Shown here piece after piece: positions 53,106 through 61,308 of a DNA stretch of 64,000 bases. The notes beneath the pieces are model-generated. The model was not told where the DNA came from. It was given only the letters and a program-made list of their open reading frames with translations, and ran no database searches. The position numbers and the translations under genes were made by a program. The stretch is from Halovenus sp037080055 (lineage in GTDB: Archaea; Halobacteriota; Halobacteria; Halobacteriales; Haloarculaceae): contig NZ_JBAOJI010000010.1 of assembly GCF_037080055.1 (NCBI RefSeq), positions 18,928-82,927 on the forward strand, read 5' to 3'. Position 1 is the stretch's first letter, and the number at the start of each line of letters is the position of its first letter.

Positions 53106-54914
53106 ATGAATGTAGTAGTGATCGGTGTCGGCGGATGCGGCATCCGAATTACGAGAGAACTCCTCGCTCAGGACCCTAACTGGAGTGGTGACGCTGGGAG
53201 TGGATACACGATCAAAGACTGCGTCCTTGCAGACACTGACTTACAATCGTTCCTCGTCCCTGACGAAGAAACTATAATCACAAAAGACCTCGAAGACCAG
53301 TCACGAACTGAACCAATACCAGAAGAGGAACTACTCAGATACCACGCCAACGATTCACCGGGTGTTGCAGCTGAGAAGCAAGTGTATTTCGGCCTTGGAC
53401 GTGAACCCTTGGCGGACAATTTCAAAGAAAGGGGTGCGGCAGCTCAAGAGATACGTGAATTGAACGCGCAAGCTAATCGACTACAGGAACGCGTCATTGA
53501 GGACGAACGGCATGCGTTGACTGCGGCAGAACTCTGCGAATTTATCGGCGTGATTGATTCAATCCGCTCCATGTCACACCACCCATCATCAGAGGTTGTG
53601 TATCCTCGCCGAGAGAGTGTCCTCCGGAGTTCACGCGGGGCGAAAACTAATGCACGAGGTGGGGCATCATTCGCGGCTACATCCAGTCACGCTGTGTTGC
53701 AGCCCGCAGCTGACGAGTTACGTGACTGCGACGTATGCCTGATCGTCGGCGGGCTCGCGCGCGGCACCGGTGGCGGCGGTGTTCCCGTGCTTGCTGATGA
53801 ACTCGCATCATTCCGCGATGATTGCGGGCCGGGCACTGATTTCGGGATTCTTGGCCTTGGCGTACTGCCGTCGCGCAGTCTGCCAGAACAATTACTCGCC
53901 GATACAGCTGCAGTATTCAACCGATGGGTGGCAAGCGTCGATTCGTTGCTCGTCGTCGATAACGACGCAGTCGACGTTCCTGTATCGGAATTCGACGCAC
54001 GCGAAAGGTTAGTGGCTCCGTGGATAACTGAGGTGTTCCAGGACGCCAATCAGCGTATCGCGGCAACTGTGTATCAGCTCTTGACCGCGGACACTCCACC
54101 GGTTCCTAAGCATCATTCCGGTGTGATCACGACAGAATTACTCCGAGAACTCGTGTTCTCCGCACCGATTTCGACGATCCAGACGGTTGCTGCAGATCAA
54201 GGTCCATCGCTAACGGCAGTTCGTGATGTGTATCAAAGATTACTGCAGACAGCTATGGAACGCGTTGGTGGGTCCTCGCGGCACCCTCAGCCACAGGCAC
54301 AATCGGACCCGCCTCACTCGCAGACTTATCCAGGAAGGCCTGAATCACCCGCACCACCATCATCACACGCGGCGTCAGAACCAACAGCACCGTCGGCCGA
54401 CCAAGCCGCAAGTGAGACTACCGGAGCTGGGATGCCAACAACGGATGCCCAGATACTCGCTCGTGATCCGACATCGCTCGTAAGAGTCGCTGAAACTCTC
54501 CACACACCCCGTGAACATTACGAGCAATCCCCGAAACAACAGCCACGGGCAAACCACGATGCGAGAACTGCTTCGCGTGCCGGAAAGCAAAGCGAGACTT
54601 CTGCGCGGACAGTCTCGGCTGGCACACAGCCGTCACCGCCACTGGAAGTAACCGAAACGGAGTTCTGTGCGTCGGCCACGACCGCTCAGAATTCCCTATG
54701 CATTGTCCAAGCGCGCCCGGCGTATGTATCGGCGGAGAGAGCGGCTATCGAGAACAGTACTGTCCGAGAGTACAAAGACGGGTCTGTCGTGTCTGTGTTC
54801 CCGACGAGAAGCCATCCGACGCGCGTCCTGCGGTACTGCGCTGGGATTACACCGCAATGCCTCCCGCGTCTTGAATCGGCATATGAGAACTACATCAGTC
54901 AATTACAGAGCTAA
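53106..54914 (+). CDS. CetZ/FtsZ-superfamily tubulin homologue, divergent
   Basis: The 602-residue protein begins VVVIGVGGCGIRITREL, the GTP-binding first strand and loop of FtsZ/CetZ. The signature loop reads GLARGTGGGGVPVLADEL (216-233), followed by GLGVLPSRSL, FNRWVASVDSLLVVDNDA and further helices, all matching CetZ in order. In the signature GGGTGSG the second glycine position is arginine (ARGTGGG). Residues 85-200 form an insert absent from typical CetZ (about 360-400 residues), and 410-500 is a Pro/Gln/Ser/Thr-rich linker to a C-terminal domain ending LESAYENYISQL. CetZ proteins polymerise with GTP and control cell shape. Here it may move or position the element or its apparatus. Confidence 0.75.
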   Translation: MNVVVIGVGGCGIRITRELLAQDPNWSGDAGSGYTIKDCVLADTDLQSFLVPDEETIITKDLEDQSRTEPIPEEELLRYHANDSPGVAAEKQVYFGLGREPLADNFKERGAAAQEIRELNAQANRLQERVIEDERHALTAAELCEFIGVIDSIRSMSHHPSSEVVYPRRESVLRSSRGAKTNARGGASFAATSSHAVLQPAADELRDCDVCLIVGGLARGTGGGGVPVLADELASFRDDCGPGTDFGILGLGVLPSRSLPEQLLADTAAVFNRWVASVDSLLVVDNDAVDVPVSEFDARERLVAPWITEVFQDANQRIAATVYQLLTADTPPVPKHHSGVITTELLRELVFSAPISTIQTVAADQGPSLTAVRDVYQRLLQTAMERVGGSSRHPQPQAQSDPPHSQTYPGRPESPAPPSSHAASEPTAPSADQAASETTGAGMPTTDAQILARDPTSLVRVAETLHTPREHYEQSPKQQPRANHDARTASRAGKQSETSARTVSAGTQPSPPLEVTETEFCASATTAQNSLCIVQARPAYVSAERAAIENSTVREYKDGSVVSVFPTRSHPTRVLRYCAGITPQCLPRLESAYENYISQLQS

Positions 54915-54982
54915 AGTTAGGGTTACGTCGGTGCCGTTTCGGTTCATCGTCATTATCATCAAGCCTCGATGCGGTGCTGCAG

Positions 54983-55516
54983 TCACGTGACGGCAGCTGT
55001 GATTACTGAAATCGACAGCGTCACCCCTAGAAGAATCGTGCCACCGACGAGGAAGACGATGTTTGCGATACGGTTACTGGCCGTACACCATCGCAGTGTG
55101 ATCTTCGTATCATCGAGCGGTGTCAGCGGCGTGATGCCAGCTGGTGTAATCACGTCGCCTGCAAGATGCCCGATCACGCTCAGGAACCCGGCGGTGAACC
55201 CGATGAACAATACGATAAACAAGTTCGTCTGCGAGCGCCATGGAACGAATGTGAACGCTCCAGCGGTGACTGTTCCGACACACAAGGCGAACCAGACGGT
55301 GTGCGTAACGCCGCGGTGCTGGACTGGAACTCGTTGCCAGACCGCCGCGTGATTCGTCATGCCAGCGAATCGAGTATCAATATCGGGGAGACTGGCGAAC
55401 GCGAGGATGACAACGACAGCAGTCATGCGAAGCGGCATCGACGCGACCGGGGCTGTCAGGACTGTGAAGATGGCAGCGACAGCTGCGTTCACACCGAAAT
55501 GACCTATCCGATACAT
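54983..55516 (-). CDS. YdjM/DUF457-type membrane-bound metal-dependent hydrolase
   Basis: The 177-residue protein has four or five hydrophobic segments with the family's metal-ligand motifs: LPDIDTR near 43-49, HRGVTHTVW near 67-75, and GHLAGDVITPAGITPLTP near 117-134. YdjM-like proteins are LexA-controlled in enterobacteria, but their substrate is not known. Haloarchaeal genomes carry many copies. It converges with the CetZ-like gene and follows the pilin-like genes on the minus strand. Confidence 0.8.
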   Translation of the reverse strand: MYRIGHFGVNAAVAAIFTVLTAPVASMPLRMTAVVVILAFASLPDIDTRFAGMTNHAAVWQRVPVQHRGVTHTVWFALCVGTVTAGAFTFVPWRSQTNLFIVLFIGFTAGFLSVIGHLAGDVITPAGITPLTPLDDTKITLRWCTASNRIANIVFLVGGTILLGVTLSISVITAAVT

Positions 55517-55635
55517 GGATTAGTTGTGGTCGTTGTTGAGTAGTTCTGAAGGGGTACTGCTGTGGTTGGTCGCAGGTGAGGGTGTTTTTTGTTATCCACG
55601 GTGAGGTTCCCCGTGCTGTTGCTCACCTCCCGGCA

Positions 55636-56175
55636 TCACACGCCGACGCTGAAGCTTGCCTCTGCATCACCAACGGATTCAGGCGGGATCGACAGCGTCG
55701 TAACGGTAGTCACGTCACTTTCTGTCGGCGGGTCTAGGTCCGGATCAGTCAACGCGTCTGTTTGGGTCGGCGATAAATACACGATCCGCACAGAGTCTCC
55801 GTGTTGTGCAGTCGAGACGTTCACCTCAGCGATCGTTTGCCCGCCAGTAATGATCCCCGGCGTATCCCTGCCGAATTCAATAAGCTCTGCTCCGCCCTGC
55901 TCACCGCCCCACAACACAAGAAACGCCCCGTTATCGCTCGCGTGGATTGCAGGACTAACTTGTGCTGTCGACACTGTCAGATTCTCCGCATCAGCACTGT
56001 ACGAAACTGTGTATTCGCCATTCGGTGGTTCATCTGGATGCCCGCCAACTCCAGCAAAAAACGCGGTAATCACCACGAACAACGTCACGGTTATTGCGGC
56101 GAAAACAATCACGTTTTGCGGGCGTGTTAACGCTCTGTCACCGGCGGCTTGCCGGGTTCGCTGCTGCTGAATCAT
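55636..56175 (-). CDS. Type IV pilin-like protein 1
   Basis: From ATG 56175 (MIQQQRTRQA) it is 179 residues; upstream in-frame ATGs at 56229 and 56235 are possible. One hydrophobic segment (IVFAAITVTLFVVITAFFAG) after a basic tail is followed by GEYTVSYSADAENLTVSTAQ and a beta-rich domain with ELIEFGRDTPGIITGGQTI. This resembles the haloarchaeal pilin layout of a hydrophobic N-helix followed by a beta domain. The next gene is a clear paralogue. No perfect prepilin-peptidase site is visible, so it may instead be a membrane-anchored surface protein. Confidence 0.55.
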   Translation of the reverse strand: MIQQQRTRQAAGDRALTRPQNVIVFAAITVTLFVVITAFFAGVGGHPDEPPNGEYTVSYSADAENLTVSTAQVSPAIHASDNGAFLVLWGGEQGGAELIEFGRDTPGIITGGQTIAEVNVSTAQHGDSVRIVYLSPTQTDALTDPDLDPPTESDVTTVTTLSIPPESVGDAEASFSVGV

Positions 56176-56260
56176 TCCGTATAATAAGCAATTCACCACA
56201 GTGTCAAAAATGGTCGTAATCCCGCTCATAACCATTCAACGTGATCTAAAACGACGCGTT

Positions 56261-57007
56261 TCAGTCGTTGAAGTCCAAGACTTCACCAAATTGGACTGCC
56301 GAATCACCAGTCCCTTCCTCCGGAACTGTGTACTCGTACATCACGGTCGCATCGAACTCCCGCGCAGCCTTGGTACGTGCTTGGCGGTCATCGTCTCCAC
56401 TGCCTGCGTCACCCATCGACTCACCAATCGCAGCTTCTAAACTCAAATTCCCACCAGTCCCCGGCGACTGTCGTGAATTCGCTGCAGCCCCAGACTCACT
56501 GTCTTCCTGCGCCTTCTCACCAGGCATGCCACTGCTTCCGCCCTCACCGCCGCTCGTAGCGGCACTACTGCTTATTGATTCGAGATCGCTCTGCGAGAGG
56601 TACAAAATCCCGATCGTGTCACCAGCCTCGACATACTCCATGTCGACTTCAGTGATCGTCTCACGAAACACTGGAGCTGGTGTTTCACGCCCGAACTCAA
56701 CGATAACCGGTGGTTTCTTTGAGAAATTCGCGTCTCTCACCACGAACGCAATTCCGCCCGTCGTCGAATTCCGTAACGCCGGCCCTTTCTCATGCGTTAA
56801 TCGTAACTCACCAGCGTCGTGATCGTACGAAACTGTGTATTCACCACGCGGATCTTCTTCGCTGTGGTCACCCCACCCGGAGAGGTACACACCGATTGTA
56901 GTGAACAGCAACATGAACGACAGGACTAATAGCAGAAATTTTGCTACGCTGATCATCGCACGTCTATTCCGTGACTGACGCACCGGCAAGTCGAACCTCC
57001 GCTTCAT
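56261..57007 (-). CDS. Type IV pilin-like protein 2
   Basis: From ATG 57007 (MKRRFDLPVRQ) it is 248 residues; 57058 is an alternative start. After a basic tail comes one hydrophobic segment (ISVAKFLLLVLSFMLLFTTI), then GEYTVSYDHDAGELRLTHEK and VIVEFGRETPAPVFRETI, closely paralleling protein 1, and a Gly/Ser/Glu-rich region before the end. It probably arose by duplication. TACACAG overlaps the start codon region and TACTGTGTACG lies at 57070. Confidence 0.55.
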   Translation of the reverse strand: MKRRFDLPVRQSRNRRAMISVAKFLLLVLSFMLLFTTIGVYLSGWGDHSEEDPRGEYTVSYDHDAGELRLTHEKGPALRNSTTGGIAFVVRDANFSKKPPVIVEFGRETPAPVFRETITEVDMEYVEAGDTIGILYLSQSDLESISSSAATSGGEGGSSGMPGEKAQEDSESGAAANSRQSPGTGGNLSLEAAIGESMGDAGSGDDDRQARTKAAREFDATVMYEYTVPEEGTGDSAVQFGEVLDFND

Positions 57008-57228
57008 ACACAGTAATTCAACGTAGAAGAATAAAAACACGCGATTCTTCGCTGACACACTTCAGGTGTACTGTGTACGCTTCACGCCCGGTGTGAACTA
57101 CTCTACCCTACCCTTTTTTGCTCGGGGCCGGAAGCCCGACGCTTCTTAACCGTGGGCCCTCCGCCTTGAAATAGCTAAGATATCGGGGTTTTCGCGGTCT
57201 TGACGGCCTACGCGGTCATCTGCACAAG

Positions 57229-57903
57229 TCACACGACACGAGCTACAACGACTGCCAGCATGAGCACAAGGACCAGCAACGGCGAAAAGTTCAGAACACT
57301 GGTTAACAGAACCGCGATCACCACCCCGGAAGTGAATCCTTGCATCCCAGCGGATACTGGAAGCACCGCCGCATCACCGCCTGCGCTCGTTAAATTACTC
57401 AAACTCCGACTGATTTCAGTAGTAACGTCATTCCAGTCTGCCTGTTGCTCTTCATCACCATGACCGCCAGCCGGATCACGCCGCTGGCGCTGCGTCCGCT
57501 GTTGTCGTTGATGCTGCCGAGGCTGTTGCTGCGGTGCTTCTTCCGCAACAGGCCGTCGTGATGATTCATCACGATGCCCGTTTGTCGGGCGATCACGACG
57601 GGACGGGCCCGCGGTCTCATCTTTCTGCCAGTCGTCATTTCTCTGCCTGCGTCTGTTTCCGCGTAGACCTGAGGCCTGTTCCTGATCCTGCCACTCGCCG
57701 CCTTGCCTCTCTCTCGGATTCTCTCTTTTATCATCAACATTGGTCTCGTTGCGCCGTTCATCGTCAGTGCGTTCCGACTGCCGCTGTGATTCACCACGAC
57801 TATTTGATTCATCGCTTCGTCGATTCCGTTCGGCAGTCTCGTCACTAGTTGAGCGGTCAGTGTGGGGGTCGTCGTGCTTGTTGTCGCGTCTGTGGTTGGT
57901 CAT
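57229..57903 (-). CDS. Basic/Gln-rich membrane-anchored protein
   Basis: The 224-residue protein has 145 residues rich in Arg, Gln, Asp and Asn (for example QQQPRQHQRQQRTQRQRR) with no predicted fold. Near the end come about 60 residues with two hydrophobic segments (MQGFTSGVVIAVLLTSVL and PLLVLVLMLAVVVARV). It is C-terminally anchored with a charged tail, like the proteins at 11773, 33513 and 34351. It lies between pilin-like genes. Function unknown; it might be a docking or scaffold protein for the pilin-like set. Confidence 0.6.
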   Translation of the reverse strand: MTNHRRDNKHDDPHTDRSTSDETAERNRRSDESNSRGESQRQSERTDDERRNETNVDDKRENPRERQGGEWQDQEQASGLRGNRRRQRNDDWQKDETAGPSRRDRPTNGHRDESSRRPVAEEAPQQQPRQHQRQQRTQRQRRDPAGGHGDEEQQADWNDVTTEISRSLSNLTSAGGDAAVLPVSAGMQGFTSGVVIAVLLTSVLNFSPLLVLVLMLAVVVARVV

Positions 57904-57941
57904 GTAGGTACACCGTGGATTCCGTTTCTAATTTGTCGTGT

Positions 57942-58394
57942 CTATACGTCAGCTGCATCTCGATTGGTTTGAAAATCGTCACCGACTTCGAGCGGTGGTA
58001 AATCACTGTTCTCACCGAGGCTACAATCTTTGTTCGTCGCTGCGCCGCTGACAACAACTCTGAACCCGCCGACGCTTTCCTCGGACAACGCCTCACCGCC
58101 GTCGTAGGGAATCGTCACTGCCCTGTCGCCACTGTTCGGAGACGTGTCGTGATTAAATTCGTATTGTGCCTGAAGGGCACTCTCGTTGACGCTGTCACCG
58201 ATTCCGAACACGAATCCGGGAACGACGGCGGCAAACACCACAACTGTTGCAATCATCGAAATCACTCCGATGACTATCGATACAGCTCTGTCATTGTCGA
58301 TAATTGTAAGTCTATCCAACATCACGTCAGCATTATCGATGTCCACTCTTAAACCCGGGTTTTCTCGTTCAGATTCCACAATGACAACGACCAT
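57942..58394 (-). CDS. Type IV pilin-like protein 3
   Basis: From ATG 58394 (MVVVIVESERENPG) it is 150 residues. One hydrophobic segment (SIVIGVISMIATVVVFAAVV) precedes QYEFNHDTSPNSGDRAVTIP and a GGFRVVVSG strand, similar in order to pilin-type proteins 1 and 2 and to haloarchaeal pilins with an F.hD...L.i.h.GG pattern. The stop is 38 bases before the next gene's ATG. The 394 bases upstream (58395-58789) hold only an inverted repeat at 58611. Confidence 0.5.
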   Translation of the reverse strand: MVVVIVESERENPGLRVDIDNADVMLDRLTIIDNDRAVSIVIGVISMIATVVVFAAVVPGFVFGIGDSVNESALQAQYEFNHDTSPNSGDRAVTIPYDGGEALSEESVGGFRVVVSGAATNKDCSLGENSDLPPLEVGDDFQTNRDAADV

Positions 58395-58610
58395 CTTGGT
58401 GTATCGAAGATGTCTGGGTTTAATTCTGCACAACACCACCGCAGAGGATACAAATGCGTTCTCTCGACCGCGCCACGTCAAACACTGGAGATGAACCGAT
58501 TCGACCACCGAGATATGCGTCTGTCGTGACGCTAGAAATCACTGTGACGTGGTTGTGAATCGTGGTGTTCTTGAAGTACGGAGTTCTGTTAACCCAAACA
58601 GGATCAATTT

Positions 58611-58634
58611 CTTCACAAGCAAGTACTTGTGAAG
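58611..58634. repeat. CTTCACAAG / CTTGTGAAG inverted repeat
   Basis: Perfect 9-base arms with a 6-base loop. It resembles the repeats at 8028 and 33307. It may be a terminator for the gene at 58790 or an operator for the pilin-like gene. Confidence 0.5.
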
Positions 58635-58789
58635 GCACTGGCAGCAGGAAGTGTCAACGACCCCGCTCTCGCCAGGCCTTTGGAACAAAATAACCCCGCG
58701 GCAAGAACACCCGCTCTTTCTTGTTGAATTTACGTACTTTCGGAACGAATACCCGGTAAACCGTACACAAACCAGTTGCTGAGGCCGAT

Positions 58790-60424
58790 TCAATACAACC
58801 CCTGTAATTCAGTCTCAGCGCCTTCAGTAATGACCGCTAACCGAGATCGAGGTATCTCTTCCGCCAAGTACTGCATCGCAATCGGTGCCAGCGTCTCAGC
58901 CGCCGTAACACTCCCAGCCAATGGCCACGGCATCCCCGTAGTAGCGAGTTTCTGGAGTATATTACCACCACTCGCTCGATTACCTACAGCATCTTTCTCA
59001 ACACCAGGCGCGTATACGCGGTTAATTTTCGGAATCTCTGGTGAGACGTGTGCAGAGACACTCCGCACAATTTCAGGCGCAGCGTACTGATTGAACGCCT
59101 GCTTGAACGGCGTTTCACTCGGTTTCACGACTCCTGGTTCTGCAGGAATGATACCACCGACGCACACTCCCTCGACGATGGTTGCCTCGCGGAATTTCCC
59201 TGACCGAGACCCAGCTGCGCCGCCGACTGGGAAATGCCCGAACACGAACGATTTGCTGTCAGGGTGCTGCAAGAATCGGCTGAGTCTTCCAACAGCGATT
59301 GGCGCGGTTTTCGACGCGATCATGTCTGCCGCATCGCCCTCGGTGCTGTTTCTTGATCGAGGATCGATGCTGCGTTTGAATTCCGTGACAACATCATACA
59401 CAGATTTGATGCCGTCGTCTCCGCCAGCGAAAACCTCTCCCTCAGCTGTGTCTTCCGGCACACCAACGGTGTGCGGATATGAACTGTGCACTCCAGCCGC
59501 TCGGAACAACGCCAACAACGCTCTGCTTTTCTCGCCTTTCGATGTGAGCGGCACAACAACACCGCTTTTAGACGGAGCTTCTGCAGAGACTGTTGAGCGA
59601 CCTTCACTTACCCATCGGTTTAGTTCCGGGATCGTGCCGGGTAATTCGCCAGCACGGGCGACGATATCTTTGTGACTCGCAATCACGAACGCGTCGTACG
59701 CGATCGGTATTGCCTGATACGTGTCACTTACGAGATCTCCGCCTTTGAACCATGACGCTGGCACGCCGATTGGGTGTTGATCGGTGACGGTGCTGTGTGG
59801 AATCGTTACTTGCGTAGTTGCCGCGCCGAACTCACCAGACGCTGTGATGTCATGGCGAAATGTACCAGGTCGCGTAACGACAACCGCCACATCGAAGTTG
59901 TTCTCCGCAACCGCTGTCAGCATCGCTGATTGCGTCTGCATACCGACAGCCGCACTGTCACTAGCGAGGTTAGTCGGCGGTGAAACTGGAATCACAGTTA
60001 GTTCTACGGTTACTGTTGATTGCGGTGTTTCATCTCTTACCCCGGACTGTGTATTCCGGATCGTCGCGTTGCTTGTCGTTCCAGTTTGTGATTTTTCGAC
60101 GACAACATTGACTGGCGCAGTGACGTGGCCAGAAAGCCCGGATGTAATGGCGTCCTGCAGTGCTGCTGTTGGGACTACGTCTGGAGACAGGGAATCACCA
60201 GCAACACACCCCGGCAACACCACGCCAACGTTGATACTTTGAGATTGATACGCTGGTTGACCCGGCTGGGTACCTGTGTTTGTGTTTCCGTTTTCACCGG
60301 ATGAGTTATCTTCAGAGGATTGCTCTCCATCTTCGAACGTGATTGAGCATCCAGCAACCGTCGTTGTAACGGCGGTTGCAACGCCGGCTAAGACGTGTCT
60401 TCGGTTGAGTTGCTTCTGAGGCAT
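58790..60424 (-). CDS. Tat-exported lipoprotein, solute-binding-like
   Basis: The 544-residue protein starts MPQKQLNRRHVLAGVATAV and has the lipobox VAGC near 24-27: a classical haloarchaeal Tat lipoprotein. A Ser/Gly/Asn linker follows. The mature domain has alternating alpha/beta segments with IPIAYDAFVIASHKDIVARA, IPELNRWVSEGRSTVSAEAP and TAPIAVGRLSRFLQ, typical of family 1 periplasmic-binding folds. No transporter genes accompany it, as with the protein at 9313. It should be displayed on the cell surface; the ligand is unknown. Confidence 0.7.
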   Translation of the reverse strand: MPQKQLNRRHVLAGVATAVTTTVAGCSITFEDGEQSSEDNSSGENGNTNTGTQPGQPAYQSQSINVGVVLPGCVAGDSLSPDVVPTAALQDAITSGLSGHVTAPVNVVVEKSQTGTTSNATIRNTQSGVRDETPQSTVTVELTVIPVSPPTNLASDSAAVGMQTQSAMLTAVAENNFDVAVVVTRPGTFRHDITASGEFGAATTQVTIPHSTVTDQHPIGVPASWFKGGDLVSDTYQAIPIAYDAFVIASHKDIVARAGELPGTIPELNRWVSEGRSTVSAEAPSKSGVVVPLTSKGEKSRALLALFRAAGVHSSYPHTVGVPEDTAEGEVFAGGDDGIKSVYDVVTEFKRSIDPRSRNSTEGDAADMIASKTAPIAVGRLSRFLQHPDSKSFVFGHFPVGGAAGSRSGKFREATIVEGVCVGGIIPAEPGVVKPSETPFKQAFNQYAAPEIVRSVSAHVSPEIPKINRVYAPGVEKDAVGNRASGGNILQKLATTGMPWPLAGSVTAAETLAPIAMQYLAEEIPRSRLAVITEGAETELQGLY

Positions 60425-60504
60425 ACCTCACTATGTTCACGGTCAGTGCTGCGACGATAAGAACCCGGACATTCTCGTTCACAGCTGAGATAGTGCGGAA
60501 GTCC

Positions 60505-60580
60505 ACCAGTTTTAGTCGGTGGGTAGGTGACAGTAGGCGCTAGTCACCCCTAGCCGTATTTCAGAGTTCTTTCTGAAACA
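60505..60580. repeat. Possible IS200/IS605-type end remnant
   Basis: TTTTAGTCGGTGGGTAGGTG followed by short inverted repeats (CTGAAA/TTTCAG around 60570) resembles ends of haloarchaeal IS200/IS605 elements; AAAGTCGGTGGGCTTCCGC at 33094-33113 is similar. No transposase gene lies beside it. Confidence 0.3.
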
Positions 60581-60680
60581 ACTCGGAGTATCAGATAGTT
60601 GGAATTTGTCAATATTCTTAAGAGACAAAGTTTGACGGGAAGAACAGAAGATGGCCTTTTACTGAAACCCAATCTTGGAC

Positions 60681-61085
60681 TCACGCGGGGTCAGGCTGTG
60701 GATCACGACGCAACGCCGCAAGCCCATCGGTGATCGAATCGTACGTCTCGATGTTGTCAGCGCTGAACGACGCCGACGCAACGATTCCGATGTCTGAAAT
60801 GTCGAATTCAGACGCGATTTCCTGGCAGTGTTTCTCCAGCATCGTTGGGCTCGGAAGACTGTCAGTCACCCACGGAGTTACTGCGAGTAGCCCATGGATG
60901 CATTCAGTCGCTGCTTCTGTCGTCGCTTCTGCTGGGGCTTGCCGCGTGATTTGCTGGCAGGTCCATTCGAGTTCTTTCTCCCGGCGCAACGCACTCAGGT
61001 TCGGGACAACCAACACCACAACGTGCCCGCGGACTTCAACACCACTCCGTGGTGGAATAGTCCCTAGGTTGTCTGGTTTGCTCAT
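60681..61085 (-). CDS. Hypothetical protein
   Basis: The product is 134 residues from ATG 61085 (MSKPDNLGTIPP). It is alpha/beta with VRGHVVVLVVPNLSALRRE and a C-terminal FDISDIGIVASASFSADNIE. It may fold as a small Rossmann-like or roadblock-type domain, but no family is recognised. It lies 224 bases downstream of orc1/cdc6 on the same strand. Confidence 0.55.
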   Translation of the reverse strand: MSKPDNLGTIPPRSGVEVRGHVVVLVVPNLSALRREKELEWTCQQITRQAPAEATTEAATECIHGLLAVTPWVTDSLPSPTMLEKHCQEIASEFDISDIGIVASASFSADNIETYDSITDGLAALRRDPQPDPA

Positions 61086-61308
61086 CACTACACGTGTTAC
61101 CACGAGTTCACGTCGTAAAAACATCAGTATCCTCACACAGAACGCGGAACAAAGACCAACCAGCCATCAAAAGATTTCTCAGGCGTTTCAGGGTGACTCC
61201 TTCGGGCTCGTGCGGAATCGAAGAGTTCCGTGATGACAAGAGAAGAGGTCTCTCAAACCACTTGACCCGGGTACTTCACAAACTCACCACGAGGCTACTC
61301 GGCAATAC

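Noticed and set aside
58539..58793. Minus-strand frame of 84 residues upstream of the pilin-like gene
   Set aside because: Cys/Arg/Phe-rich, overlaps an inverted repeat and lacks a promoter; likely non-coding.
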